DNA of 64,000 nt from Aulosira sp. FACHB-615 (GCF_014698045.1 NZ_JACJSE010000012.1:62001-126000), one strand, 5' to 3'; positions 1-10,149 are shown, numbered from the stretch's first letter. The notes: a model not told the origin generated them from the sequence alone. Translations and numbers: made by a program.

Positions 1-577
1 CTTGAGGTTTGAATATAGAAGCGGTTTCTGGGGATGGTTCTCCTATTTTCAAGACAGTTTTGACAGAGTTGGAAGTTCTGATAAAGTCTGACAGTCGTGA
101 GCAGCTGTTCATTTTTGTTGCCCCCTGATGTTGCCTGTTGAGTTGTTGTGACTTATCTGTATATCTCACATATACCTCTCTGTACATAAGATAATCACAT
201 CTCAATTAAAAAAGCAAGCTCTTAAAAAGAATTTTTCTTAAAGATTTTTTTGTGTCTGTAAACTTATGTATAAGTTTCGCATCTGATATATCTCACGTAG
301 ATATAAAAAGCTATACTTGTAGTAGGTTTTTATACAACAAATCTTTATAAACGGCTCATTCGGTGAGAAAAAAATCAGCCATATTTTTATTTTTTAGGAT
401 AAAAATATAGTTGACATTGATAAAATCTGAAATAGGATAGCTATCAACCAGTAATACAATTGTGTATTTACTAGCGATTCTGTAGTGGTAGAGTCTTTTT
501 TCGATTTAGCAGGCGTGCTATAAAAAAATGTTCTCACATACTGATAAGTTAAATATATTGTGTGGAGCTTAAATGAG
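1..577. other. AT-rich upstream region, no gene assigned
   Basis: No convincing gene lies here. A frame entering from the left edge stays open to a TGA at 89-91 and could be the last 29 codons of a plus-strand gene that starts outside the window, but nothing in it is recognisable. The rest is AT-rich and probably holds the promoter of the STAND gene that follows. The minus-strand frame across 394-621 overlaps the real gene start and looks like chance. Confidence 0.4.
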
Positions 578-3500
578 ATGACGAGCGCAGCAGATATGCC
601 TCTGCTTCCTGATGATTTCATTACAAATGTTGCTATTAGACATAATGTAACGAAAACTGAACTAGAGGCATTACTATTAGCATTAAAAAATTGTTCTGGT
701 GCAGAAATTGCGGAAAAGCTGAAGATTTCGCAACCCGCAGTCAGAAAAAGATTAGGAGAAAGTTACCGCAAATTAGGTATAGAAGGCAGTGGTAATAAGA
801 AAATTTATAATTTGAAACAAAAGCTATATGCTCAGTATCAAGGTATTCCAGAAAACCTGACTTCATCAAAAGATGACTGGGGTGAAGCTGTTGATGTCGA
901 AGGCTTTAAAGGTAGAGAAGAAGATGTTACAGATTTAAAGGAATGGATAGTTGGTAGCGATCAGGCTGTGCAGTGTCGGCTAGTAGCGGTTTTAGGTATA
1001 GGTGGAATTGGTAAGACGGTGATTGCTGCCAAAGTTGCCCAAGAAATCAAGTCTGAGTTTAAATATTTGATTTGGCGATCGCTCCGCAACGCACCACCAC
1101 TAGAAGAAATTCTCAACCAACTTTTGCGATTTTTACCTCATGATTTGGAAGATTACTTAAAAATTAGTGAAAATAGTGAAAATAACAAAATCATTCGAGA
1201 AAATAACAAAATCCTGGCGCTGATTGATGTTTTGCGAAAACATCGATGCTTAGTCATTTTAGATAACGTCGAATCGGTGCTACGCAGTGGCGAAGGCAAA
1301 ACACAAGAATGTGCTGGCGAATATGAACAGGGTTATGAAAACTATGGCTACTTTTTTAAAAAAGTTGCTGAAACCTCCCATGAGAGTTGTTTATTAATCA
1401 CTAGTCGAGAAAAACCAAAAGAAGTCGCAGCTTTAGAAGGCAAGAATTTGCCAGTGAAAGTTTTGCAGTTATCTAGCTTGGATTTAGCAGAAGCTAGAGA
1501 AATTTTGCTAGATAAAGGCTGTAAAGACTTTACAGATGAGCAGTTAGCAGAATTAGTCACCAGATATTCTGGGAATCCTTTAGCTTTAAAGATAGTAGGT
1601 ACTACAGTTTATGACTTATTTGGCAATAATGTTACAGAATTTTTAAGAGAAATTCGAGAAGCCAACGCTGTTTATGGAGATATTCGCACACTTTTAGACC
1701 AGCAATTTAACCGCTTGTCAGAACTAGAAAAACAAGTGATGTATCGGCTGGCAATTTATCGGGAATATGTATCCATAGCAGAACTGAAAAATGATTTAAG
1801 AGACACAGAAGCAGAGTTAAAAATCCTGGAAGTTATTGAATCATTATTAAGGCGATCGCTCATTGAAAAAGAAGCAAACGCCAGCAGATTTCGTCAGCAA
1901 TCTGTAGTGATGGAATATGTCAGCGCCCGCTACATAGAACAGGTGACTCGTGACTTGAGTGAAAAAAAAAAACCGGAGTTTATTAATGCCCACCCTTTAA
2001 TTCAAGCGCGATCGCTAGATTATATCCGGCAAATACAAGAACGGCTGATACTAGAACCAGTCAAACAACAGCTAATCAAAGCTTTTGGTACAAAAACTGC
2101 ACTCGAAGCCCATTTACGAAAATTACTGCGGACTTTGCAGCAAGATTCGTCCTTAAGCAAAGGTTACGCGGCTGGGAACTTAATCAATCTGCTGCGACAA
2201 CTCCAGATAGATAAATCCCAGCCAGACTCTGAAATTGATTTAAGTGGGCGTGATTTTTCGGGTTTGACTATTTGGCAAGCTTATCTCCAAGATGTCAACT
2301 TAAAAGATACCAGCTTTGCCAATGCTGATTTAAATGGTTCGGTCTTCACAGAAACCCTTTCTAGTATTGTTTCTGTGAGATTTAGTCCTGATGGTAAATT
2401 TTTTGCCACAGGTTTAATCACCGGAGAAATTCGATTATGGCGGACTGCTGATACTAAGCAAATTCGCATTTACAAAGGTCATAGCGCCTGGGTTTGGGCT
2501 TTTGCCTTTAGCCCAGATAGTAAAATTCTCGCCAGTGGAAGTGCTGACTACACAGTTAAACTCTGGGATGTGCAAACAGGCGAATGTCTCCACACATTCC
2601 AAGAACATACTAATAAAGTTTATTCCATAGGGTTTAGTCCCGATGGTTCTTTATTAGCCAGTGCAGGTGAAGACCAAACAATTAAAATTTGGGATATTGC
2701 GACCAGAGTTTGTCTGCAAACACTGACTGATCATGATGGTTGGGTGTGGTCTGTCACCTTCCAACCATCCCCAACTATTAAAAATACTTTGTTATTGGCT
2801 AGTGGTAGTGCCGATAGCAAAATCAAGCTGTGGGATGTCAAAACGGGTAAATGCTTAAAAACCTTGCAAGGTCATAGTCGTGATGTCTACTCTGTCGCTT
2901 TTAGTCCCGATGGGCGAATGTTAGCCAGTGGTAGTAGAGACCTCACCTTGAGATTGTGGGATGTAAATACAGGTAAATTTCGGCAAATGTTGGCGGGACA
3001 TAGTAAAAAAGTTTATTCCGTGCGGTTTAGTCCCGATGGTCAAATTTTAGCTAGTGGTAGTGAAGATAGAACCATTAAACTCTGGGATATTGTCCGGGGT
3101 GAATGTTTGAAAACCTTACAAGGTCATTATAGTCAAGTGTGGGCGATCGCATTTAGTCCTGATAACCGCACTTTAATCAGTTGTAGCGACGACCAAACAG
3201 CTAGACTTTGGGATGTAAATACAGGAGATTGCCTGAATATATTGCAAGGCTATACCCGTGATGTCTATTCTGTAGCATTTAGCCCCGATAGCCAAATTCT
3301 CGCCAGTGGAAGAGATGACCACAATATTAGTCTGTGGAACTTACAAACATCAGAATGTCAGATTATCAGAGAACATCAAGGGCGGATTCGTTCAGTCACC
3401 TTTCATCCCAATGGGCAAATCCTTGCCAGTGGTAGTGCAGATAACACTATCAAACTCTGGGACATTAAAGACATTCACCATAGCAGGTGTATACAAACCC

Positions 3501-4234
3501 TAATTGGTCATAGTAACTGGGTATGGTCAGTGGCTTTTAGTCCTGATGGGCAAACCCTAGCCAGTAGCAGCGAAGACCGCAGCATTCGCATCTGGGACAT
3601 TTCTAGTGGTGAATGTGTGAGAAGAATCAAAGAACATAGCCATTGGGTGTGGACAGTAGCCTTTCATCCCCAAGGCAAGATTTTAGCCAGTGGTAGTGCA
3701 GATAGCGAAATTAAACTGTGGGATGTGGCAAATGGAGAATGTCTGCAAACATTTACCGAACATCAAGACATGATTTGGTCAGTGGCTTTTAGTCCTGATG
3801 GGCAGCTTTTAGCCAGTGGTAGCGAAGACCAAAGCGTGAAGTTATGGAATCTCAGCACAGGTCAATGTATTCAAACCTTGACAGGACATCAGCAACAAGT
3901 CTACTCCGTCGCCTTTAGTCCCGATGGGCAGATATTAGCCAGTGCTGGTGCTGATACCACTGTGATGTTGTGGCTAGTGAGTACAGGTGAGAACTTCGAT
4001 ATCTTCAAATTGGGACATACAGCCGCAATTCGTTCTTTAGCTTTTACCCCCGATGGCAAATTCTTGGCGAGTGGTGGTGAAGACGAAAAAATTCAACTGT
4101 GGGATGTGAAGACTGGTAGTAGAGTGCGATCGCTTAAACCAGACCGCCTATACGAACGCATGGATATTAGCAACACCACAGGCTTGACCGATGCGGAAAA
4201 AGCTTCTTTAAAAATTTTGGGTGCTGTTGATTAA
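578..4234 (+). CDS. STAND NTPase: HTH, NB-ARC, 14 WD40 repeats
   Basis: A cytoplasmic signalling ATPase of the STAND class, in which a sensor propeller is thought to control nucleotide-driven oligomerisation. The N-terminus (about residues 15-70) looks like a LuxR/GerE-type helix-turn-helix (motif AEIAEKLKISQPAVRKRL). The NB-ARC core follows, with Walker A GIGGIGKT at about residues 140-147 and Walker B CLVILDN near 224-230. A short pentapeptide-like stretch precedes 14 WD40 repeats, enough for two seven-bladed propellers, each with SPDG and LWD motifs. The frame is open from a GTG at 560, but the ATG at 578 has GGAG about ten bases upstream and is preferred. No effector domain such as TIR, CHAT or protease is fused, so the HTH may be the output. 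Family assignment is firm; the trigger and target are unknown. Regulation or defence are both possible. Confidence 0.9.
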   Translation: MTSAADMPLLPDDFITNVAIRHNVTKTELEALLLALKNCSGAEIAEKLKISQPAVRKRLGESYRKLGIEGSGNKKIYNLKQKLYAQYQGIPENLTSSKDDWGEAVDVEGFKGREEDVTDLKEWIVGSDQAVQCRLVAVLGIGGIGKTVIAAKVAQEIKSEFKYLIWRSLRNAPPLEEILNQLLRFLPHDLEDYLKISENSENNKIIRENNKILALIDVLRKHRCLVILDNVESVLRSGEGKTQECAGEYEQGYENYGYFFKKVAETSHESCLLITSREKPKEVAALEGKNLPVKVLQLSSLDLAEAREILLDKGCKDFTDEQLAELVTRYSGNPLALKIVGTTVYDLFGNNVTEFLREIREANAVYGDIRTLLDQQFNRLSELEKQVMYRLAIYREYVSIAELKNDLRDTEAELKILEVIESLLRRSLIEKEANASRFRQQSVVMEYVSARYIEQVTRDLSEKKKPEFINAHPLIQARSLDYIRQIQERLILEPVKQQLIKAFGTKTALEAHLRKLLRTLQQDSSLSKGYAAGNLINLLRQLQIDKSQPDSEIDLSGRDFSGLTIWQAYLQDVNLKDTSFANADLNGSVFTETLSSIVSVRFSPDGKFFATGLITGEIRLWRTADTKQIRIYKGHSAWVWAFAFSPDSKILASGSADYTVKLWDVQTGECLHTFQEHTNKVYSIGFSPDGSLLASAGEDQTIKIWDIATRVCLQTLTDHDGWVWSVTFQPSPTIKNTLLLASGSADSKIKLWDVKTGKCLKTLQGHSRDVYSVAFSPDGRMLASGSRDLTLRLWDVNTGKFRQMLAGHSKKVYSVRFSPDGQILASGSEDRTIKLWDIVRGECLKTLQGHYSQVWAIAFSPDNRTLISCSDDQTARLWDVNTGDCLNILQGYTRDVYSVAFSPDSQILASGRDDHNISLWNLQTSECQIIREHQGRIRSVTFHPNGQILASGSADNTIKLWDIKDIHHSRCIQTLIGHSNWVWSVAFSPDGQTLASSSEDRSIRIWDISSGECVRRIKEHSHWVWTVAFHPQGKILASGSADSEIKLWDVANGECLQTFTEHQDMIWSVAFSPDGQLLASGSEDQSVKLWNLSTGQCIQTLTGHQQQVYSVAFSPDGQILASAGADTTVMLWLVSTGENFDIFKLGHTAAIRSLAFTPDGKFLASGGEDEKIQLWDVKTGSRVRSLKPDRLYERMDISNTTGLTDAEKASLKILGAVD

Positions 4235-4236
4235 AG

Positions 4237-4352
4237 TGAATTCGACCAGTTTAAAAACCCCTCTCCAAACCTCTCCCCTAAAAGGAGAGAGGCTTTAAAA
4301 TTTTAGCCCCTCTCCGCGTCGGAGAGGGGTTGGGGAGAGGTCATCGAATTCA
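4237..4352. repeat. MITE-like palindromic element
   Basis: About 116 bp ending in perfect 9-bp terminal inverted repeats (TGAATTCGA at 4237, TCGAATTCA to 4352). The inside is a long imperfect palindrome of C-rich and G-rich blocks (CCCCTCTCC against GGAGAGGGG). It starts three bases after the stop codon of the STAND gene and could act as its terminator. The remaining gap, 4353-4643, is AT-rich and shows nothing else. Confidence 0.65.
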
Positions 4353-4643
4353 TATTTGATTAAAGTTCTCCGCTTTCCGGCTATAGGGTTTTCAAAATGA
4401 ATACATGAATGATGGAATTTTGTGTCTCAAATCCTTCTGAGGATATATGAATACAAGTCCATTATTCTGTTTTTCTGTTCAGTTATTAAGTGAATTTTTT
4501 GAGCCTTTTTTATTTTACTGATAGTTTAGGTGCAGTCTCAAAAATTTGTTGGGTTTCTATGAACAGAATATAAATTATATCCAACAAACCTACTATAGCC
4601 AGGTGTCAACATCAACCAAAACTGTAGACTTAGGTATGTAATA

Positions 4644-6290
4644 GTGTTATCTCAAACTAAAACTAAACAAATATCGACTCTAATTAATTCTATCAAAATT
4701 GTATTAATTGGAGAGTTTCTCAAACACAGAAGCTTTAACGGTGCTAATAAAGCCTTGCCTGTTTTAGCTTCAAGTTTATTCAACGCTGGATTTAGGCAGG
4801 TTTTACAACTAGATTTAGAACGCCTTGATTTATCTATTGATGATGTTTTATCTGACATCAGAGATGCTGATTTAATTATATTTTCTGGTTGTCTAACAAC
4901 ACAATGGCCAGAAATTGACAATCATAGTAGTAAAATTTTTGCCGAACTGCAAAAATATGGCAGAGAAAACGTACCAGTTTTAGTTGGAGGTTATGCAACT
5001 AAAAGCATTGAAGATATTGCCCGGATTACACCTTGGATTACAGCCTATTGTGATGGTGAAGGCGAAGAATCAATTATCGAAATTGCTTATGCAGTTGCTA
5101 GAGGCACTTTTTATCAGGAGATGCCAAAATTACCAGGGTTGTGTTTTATAACTCAGGAGGGAAAATTTCATCGAACTATTGCAACAAGAGTGAATAACTT
5201 TGATGATATTGACCAAAACTTTGGTTTAGTTCATGTACCCCAAGTACATGATATGGATATTTTTAAAGCTTCAGACGGTAGACAATTAAAAACCGCCCAA
5301 CTTTTTACTCAGCGCGGCTGTCCTTGGGGATGTGGTTTTTGTAATAAAAGTAGTGAAAGTAATAATGTGATTAGGTTAAGTGAAACATCTTTTAAGAGAC
5401 AATTACAGCAATTAAAACAGCGTGGTTATGAAGCAGTTTATTTAGATGTTGATACTTTTACAGTCCATGATTATGCAGCCAGACGCGAAGCCGAAATTCT
5501 CCAAGAAGAAGGCTTTGTGTGGGGTTCTAATACACGCATCGATAAAATCAACTATGAACAGATGCGTTATTTAGTAGAACATAATTGTGTATATATGTTT
5601 TTCGGGGTTGAGCATACTTTACCAGAAGTTTCATTAGCTAATCATAAATTTAACGGTTCTGTTGCCAGTCAAATTAAACAAGCCTTTGATTATCCAGCTA
5701 AGATTGTCAGAGTTTTTCAAGAAATGAATCAAGCTGGTTTACCTAGTAGTTATTTTTTAATTTTAGGTTTACCAAAAGCTAAATTAAATTCTCATAAAAC
5801 TGAGATTATGGGATATGAACCAACGACTTTTGAGGATGATATCGAGGCGATTCGCTTTGGTATTGAAAAGTGTAACCCAGATTTTTTGAATTTTAATGTG
5901 TTGCGATTTATGCCTGGGAGTATGGCGGCTGATACAGTTGGTGACTGTAGTTACGCCTGTGTGCGTCCGTCAGGAACAAAGCCAATTACTGCTGGATATT
6001 TTTTACCACGCGCCGTCAATTATTATGGCTATCCCCAATTTCAAGAACGCGGTGTGTATCGATTATGTGAATCGGTGAGTAGATATCAACCAATTACAAC
6101 TGCGGTGAATCCTCAAAGAGTTTACGATACAATTTGCTACGCAATGGAGTTAATTAATCATAAAATTGACGCAGGTGGTAAAGCAACGAAATTGTTTATT
6201 GATCGAGATTTAATCGCATTAGGTTTAGTCACTCAAGATGAACAAGGAAAATATGCGATCGCACCGATAGAAGACTTTGCCAACATTTAA
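4644..6290 (+). CDS. B12-binding radical SAM protein
   Basis: A radical S-adenosylmethionine enzyme of the class with an N-terminal cobalamin-binding-like Rossmann domain (about residues 15-150, with hydrophobic strands VLIGEF and LIIFSGC and a PVLVGGYA strand). The cluster-binding motif CPWGCGFC places cysteines at 226, 230 and 233 with the usual CxxxCxxC spacing. The core continues with strand motifs such as YLDVDTF and FFGVEH. At 548 residues it has the usual length. The start is a GTG at 4644; no strong ribosome site is visible, so the start is uncertain. Related proteins include methyltransferases and enzymes of specialised metabolism, but no substrate can be read from the sequence. It stands alone between a STAND gene and a convergent protease gene, so context gives no pathway. 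Confidence 0.85.
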   Translation: MLSQTKTKQISTLINSIKIVLIGEFLKHRSFNGANKALPVLASSLFNAGFRQVLQLDLERLDLSIDDVLSDIRDADLIIFSGCLTTQWPEIDNHSSKIFAELQKYGRENVPVLVGGYATKSIEDIARITPWITAYCDGEGEESIIEIAYAVARGTFYQEMPKLPGLCFITQEGKFHRTIATRVNNFDDIDQNFGLVHVPQVHDMDIFKASDGRQLKTAQLFTQRGCPWGCGFCNKSSESNNVIRLSETSFKRQLQQLKQRGYEAVYLDVDTFTVHDYAARREAEILQEEGFVWGSNTRIDKINYEQMRYLVEHNCVYMFFGVEHTLPEVSLANHKFNGSVASQIKQAFDYPAKIVRVFQEMNQAGLPSSYFLILGLPKAKLNSHKTEIMGYEPTTFEDDIEAIRFGIEKCNPDFLNFNVLRFMPGSMAADTVGDCSYACVRPSGTKPITAGYFLPRAVNYYGYPQFQERGVYRLCESVSRYQPITTAVNPQRVYDTICYAMELINHKIDAGGKATKLFIDRDLIALGLVTQDEQGKYAIAPIEDFANI

Positions 6291-6309
6291 GGCTTACCAC
6301 GCCAGTAGG

Positions 6310-6368
6310 GTGTGTTACAGCTATACAAGGATTTTGGAACTTACGAAAGTAAATTAGCTGTAACGCAC
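6310..6368. terminator. Hairpin between convergent genes
   Basis: Arms at 6310-6322 and 6356-6368 pair over 13 bp with one wobble (core GTTACAGCT / AGCTGTAAC). It sits between the ends of the radical SAM gene and the convergent trypsin-like gene and could terminate either. The GTGTGTTAC words recur nearby (6390-6415), as expected of a dispersed repeat, and there is no T-run, so the terminator role is inferred. Confidence 0.35.
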
Positions 6369-6440
6369 CATATTTCTCCGTGCGTTACGGCTTACGCCTA
6401 ACACACGCTACGAATTTATTTCTCACTAGCCCCTAGCCTC

Positions 6441-7367
6441 TTATTTCTTCCCAAATAACCTATCTAAAAAGGATATATTCACAGCCAAATTAATGATTCC
6501 TTTACCAGTGCTACTATCTTTAATTTCCGCATTATTTAAAGCCACAATATAAGGTTCACCACCAATCGAAGCAATAATGGGGCCGCCAGATGAACCACCC
6601 GCAGTATCGCAGTCATGTAATAAGATACTGGACTGTTCATCTACAATACTGCAACCAGCTTGAAAACCTGCCGTCCATCCTTGTCCGGCTGTTAAACCCC
6701 AAAACTTTTCTGTTTCTGCTTGGGGATAATCACCAGAATATCCGACAAAAAAGAATTTTTTCTCATTGCGAATTAAAGTTGTAGAAGGTAACGACTTCCA
6801 ACCTAGATAACCATATTTACGCCCCAGAGGTCTATCAATTTTTATTACCGCCCAATCATTAGCCGCAGCATTTTGATCTTGAAAGTGTGTACCCGCTAGA
6901 TACTGCACTGCATAAGCTCTATCTTGATATCGACCATCAACTACATTTGGTAGAAAAGCAACTCTATCTGCTACATTGCCAGTTTTGGGGTCAACTACAC
7001 AATGAGCATTGGTTAATACAATATCTTCATCAATTAAAGTTCCTGTACAGGTGTAAGTTTGCGAGTTCGATTCACCCACAATTCGACCAACAGTAGACCA
7101 AGGATAATTATTGCTTAACATCGGCAGGCGATCGTCTCTGCCTATAGTTCCCCTGGTTCCTTTTTTAATAGGTTTATTTGATTGTTCTAATTCTGACGGT
7201 TTAAAAGGTTTGCCATTATTTTGTAATTCTAATTGACCTACTTTTTTTAACGTCGGGGCTGTGGTTGTTGCTGGTTGTTTTTTCACCTGTGCTTCCACAG
7301 AAAACCAAACACCCAAAGTCATCAGACCAACAACACCAGAGATAAATAAAATAGATTTGTTATTCAT
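6441..7367 (-). CDS. Secreted trypsin-like serine peptidase
   Basis: An exported chymotrypsin-fold (family S1, V8-like) endopeptidase. Residues 1-26 form a signal peptide (basic start, hydrophobic core, VEA cleavage-type end), followed by a basic, Pro/Thr-rich linker to about 80. The triad is complete: His122 in TNAHCVV, Asp171 in NDWAVIKI and Ser260 in GGSSGGP. Cys107 and Cys123 are placed to form the usual disulfide. At 308 residues the length is normal for the family. It lies downstream of the secreted CHAT-TPR gene on the same strand, separated by about 100 bp holding an octamer repeat, so co-transcription is possible but not shown. Substrate specificity cannot be read. Fold and activity are well supported. 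Confidence 0.9.
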   Translation of the reverse strand: MNNKSILFISGVVGLMTLGVWFSVEAQVKKQPATTTAPTLKKVGQLELQNNGKPFKPSELEQSNKPIKKGTRGTIGRDDRLPMLSNNYPWSTVGRIVGESNSQTYTCTGTLIDEDIVLTNAHCVVDPKTGNVADRVAFLPNVVDGRYQDRAYAVQYLAGTHFQDQNAAANDWAVIKIDRPLGRKYGYLGWKSLPSTTLIRNEKKFFFVGYSGDYPQAETEKFWGLTAGQGWTAGFQAGCSIVDEQSSILLHDCDTAGGSSGGPIIASIGGEPYIVALNNAEIKDSSTGKGIINLAVNISFLDRLFGKK

Positions 7368-7432
7368 GACATCAAACTCCTTTATTTATGAACACTAATA
7401 CCATTTCTCAATGAGAATCAGCTTAAACACTT

Positions 7433-7456
7433 CTCTGCGTCTCTGCGTCTCTGCGT
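7433..7456. repeat. Tandem CTCTGCGT octamers
   Basis: Three exact copies of CTCTGCGT in tandem between the CHAT gene and the protease gene. A short simple repeat of the kind common in Nostocales intergenic DNA. Confidence 0.7.
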
Positions 7457-7468
7457 GAAACTTCCTCC

Positions 7469-10093
7469 TCATCGCCACTCACCCTGAACTGTAAAAGCCC
7501 CCCAATAGTACGGATAACGCCAATCGGGATTTTGCAACATAGCTATTTGCGCCGCACGTAAGGCGGCATTCGGTGACTTTTTCCCTTGCAACATTTGTTG
7601 ATAAAACTCCTTCATTAGTTCTGGTGTCGCGTCATCACTCACTTGCCACAACGACAAGGCCACACTGGCGGAACCTGCATACATTAAACCTCTTGTCAAC
7701 CCTACCAAGCCCTCGCCTTTGATATCTGCACCTAGACCAGTTTCACAGGCACTTAATACCACTAATTGAGCAGGTAAATTCAGGTTGAAAATATCACTCA
7801 GGCGCAAATAACCAGGAATAGATTGACCTTGCTTGTTAACTAAAGACAGCACAATTCCTGATAACTCTGGGTTGGTGGGGTCAGCAAAGCCATGTGTTGC
7901 CAAATGCACAAAGCGATATTGTGCAAGTTGTTTGCTGGTTGCCCAGTTATAGTTAGCATCGAAGTTAACAGCTAATAGGCGGCTGTCTGATGGTGCTAAC
8001 GGTAAAATTGCCTCTGCTTCCTTGAGCGTACCGGGAAGCGCATCCCACCACTGACTGCGGTTGATATTGCGTGCGGCGCGTTTTAGGGCAGACTGTTCTA
8101 ATTGACCACGGATGTCTAAGTCTGATGTAACTCCTGCTGGTTTACCTGTTACCCGTTCATCTTCGGCACTAAACACAGGGTTAGCCAGAACTGCTAAAGT
8201 TTTGGGTGCTAATTGCCTTTGACGCAATTTTTGCCTGTGGGTAGCAATAGCTGTCATAGAAGGCAAATTGACAATTTCATGTTTGAGGATGAGGGGTTGG
8301 TAATCTTTTTGGTTGGTGGCGGGAGTGTTGGGTGCAACTAAGGCCGCAAAGGGAATATCTTGTAATGCGCCATCGCCAACGATAACTAAGCGTTTGTCAG
8401 CTAATTTTTCAGCCACAGGTGCAAGGATAAGTTGACTGAGTTGGGTTGCTGCTTGGAAGAATTTAGCTTGTTGCCGAGAAGAGAGGCTTTGACAGTCGCG
8501 GTTTTGACAAAATAGTAAGGGTTCTTTATAGTTTTTTACGGCTTGGGCTATTTTGTCGCGCCCTGGTAGTTCGTAGCTGTTGAGAGAAGTGGGTGTGACA
8601 GCCCACAGATAACTGCGTTTTTCACCGATGGAGTATTGCAATAAGAGTGTATCTTTATCGAGTTGTTGCTGAATTTGTGGCAAGGTGAGGGGTTGGGGAT
8701 ATTTCAAGGCGGCATATTCTGGGTTAGTCGCCCGAATTTTGTTTGTGAGTTCTTGCTGTTGTTTGAGGATGTCTTCGATTTCTTTTTTAGTGGCGGCGAT
8801 GAGTGCTGCTGGTGGTTGGGATTGACTGGCTAATTGTGATAGTTGTTTTTCTTTGGCTTCTCGTAGCAGTTGTAGACGTTTTTCCTCGGCTGCTAATTCC
8901 GGGGTAATATTTTTGCGGATATCAATATTGGCTTCGGTTAAGAGTTCAACTAAACCTCTAGCGCGGGAACGTTCGCTGATGTGCAGTGCTTGGGCGGCAT
9001 AACCTTTGCTTGGTTCTTTTTTATGCAACTGCATCAGCAAGTCGGTGTAGAACTGGTAATAGTCTTGTACAGTAGCGAAGTAGGAAGTACGCAATTCTTT
9101 GCTGTCGATTTTGGTGCGTAATTCTTCAACAATTTTGACTGCTGCCGCAATTTGAGTAAGCGCGGTTTGAAGGTTGCCTTTGTCTCGTTCTACGTAAGCA
9201 ATGTTATTGAGAGTAGTGGCTTCTCCTGCAAGATTGCCGACTTCACGTAATAGAGGCAGAGCTTGGTTGAAAAATGACAGTGCTTGCTGCTTTTCTCCTA
9301 AATCTGAGTAGACTAGACCAATGCCAGTGAGAGTAGTGGCTTCCCCCCCGATCGCGCCCACTGCACGATGTAGGGGCAGAGCTTGGTTGAGAAATGACAG
9401 TGCTTGCTGCTTTTCTCCTAATTCTGAGTAGACTCCACCGATGTTATTGAGAGTAGTAGCTTCCCCCGCGCGATCGCTCACCTCACGATACAGGGGCAGA
9501 GCTTGGTTGTAATATGACAGTGCTTGCTGCTTTTGTCCTAATTCTGAGTAGACTGCACCAATGTTATTGAGAGCAGTGGCTTCCCCGGAGCGATCTCTCA
9601 CGGCACGTCTGAGGGGCAGAGCTTGGTTGTAATATGACAATGCCTGCTGCTTTTCTCCTAAATCTGAGTAGACTTGACCAATGTTATTGAGAGTAGTAGC
9701 TTCCCCCACGAGATCGCCTACCGCACGAATTATGGGCAGAGCTTGGTTATAAAATGACAGTGCTTTCTGCTTTTCTCCTAAATCTGAGTAGACTCGACCA
9801 ATTCCCACTAGAGTTACAGCTTCATAAGATTTATCCCCTAATTTCTGCCACAGGGGTAAGGCAATTTGCCATTTTGCAATTGCCTGTCGTAAGCTTTCGA
9901 CTGTACCTTGCTTGTACAACTCTGATCCTTCACTTAATGCTTGTACTGCTGCGGCGCGGGTTGCGTCTGGTTGGGTTGGTTGTTGTGCTATCTGCAACGT
10001 TTGAGTTTTTGATGTGGCGCTGACTGTATCTGATAACAGCAGCGAACTCAGCAATAAAGGTAAAAAAAGATAGTGGGGAAAAGGATTTTTCAT
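7469..10093 (-). CDS. Secreted TPR-CHAT caspase-like protease
   Basis: A CHAT-domain protein (caspase/separase-fold cysteine peptidase) with an N-terminal signal peptide (residues 1-26, hydrophobic core LFLPLLLSSLLL), so it should act outside the cytoplasm. Residues about 85-330 hold at least six 40-residue TPR units built on the NNIGxVYSDLGEKQQALS pattern. A helical, probably coiled segment follows at 380-470. The CHAT domain occupies about 550-874 with the catalytic dyad intact: His734 in HLATHGF and Cys783 in LSACETG. The TPR units are very alike at DNA level (9200-9780), suggesting recent expansion by unequal recombination. A secreted trypsin-like peptidase follows on the same strand. CHAT-TPR proteins are common in filamentous cyanobacteria, but their substrates are mostly unknown. 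Assignment is firm and role open. Confidence 0.92.
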   Translation of the reverse strand: MKNPFPHYLFLPLLLSSLLLSDTVSATSKTQTLQIAQQPTQPDATRAAAVQALSEGSELYKQGTVESLRQAIAKWQIALPLWQKLGDKSYEAVTLVGIGRVYSDLGEKQKALSFYNQALPIIRAVGDLVGEATTLNNIGQVYSDLGEKQQALSYYNQALPLRRAVRDRSGEATALNNIGAVYSELGQKQQALSYYNQALPLYREVSDRAGEATTLNNIGGVYSELGEKQQALSFLNQALPLHRAVGAIGGEATTLTGIGLVYSDLGEKQQALSFFNQALPLLREVGNLAGEATTLNNIAYVERDKGNLQTALTQIAAAVKIVEELRTKIDSKELRTSYFATVQDYYQFYTDLLMQLHKKEPSKGYAAQALHISERSRARGLVELLTEANIDIRKNITPELAAEEKRLQLLREAKEKQLSQLASQSQPPAALIAATKKEIEDILKQQQELTNKIRATNPEYAALKYPQPLTLPQIQQQLDKDTLLLQYSIGEKRSYLWAVTPTSLNSYELPGRDKIAQAVKNYKEPLLFCQNRDCQSLSSRQQAKFFQAATQLSQLILAPVAEKLADKRLVIVGDGALQDIPFAALVAPNTPATNQKDYQPLILKHEIVNLPSMTAIATHRQKLRQRQLAPKTLAVLANPVFSAEDERVTGKPAGVTSDLDIRGQLEQSALKRAARNINRSQWWDALPGTLKEAEAILPLAPSDSRLLAVNFDANYNWATSKQLAQYRFVHLATHGFADPTNPELSGIVLSLVNKQGQSIPGYLRLSDIFNLNLPAQLVVLSACETGLGADIKGEGLVGLTRGLMYAGSASVALSLWQVSDDATPELMKEFYQQMLQGKKSPNAALRAAQIAMLQNPDWRYPYYWGAFTVQGEWR

Positions 10094-10149
10094 AGTTTTT
10101 TGTATATTGGGTGTCGGTTTGCTTGAGGAACCAAACCCGACATCTTTGA

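Noticed and set aside
394..621. Minus-strand 75-codon frame at the start of the STAND gene
   Set aside because: It overlaps the start of a well-supported gene on the other strand and has no ribosome site or recognisable content.
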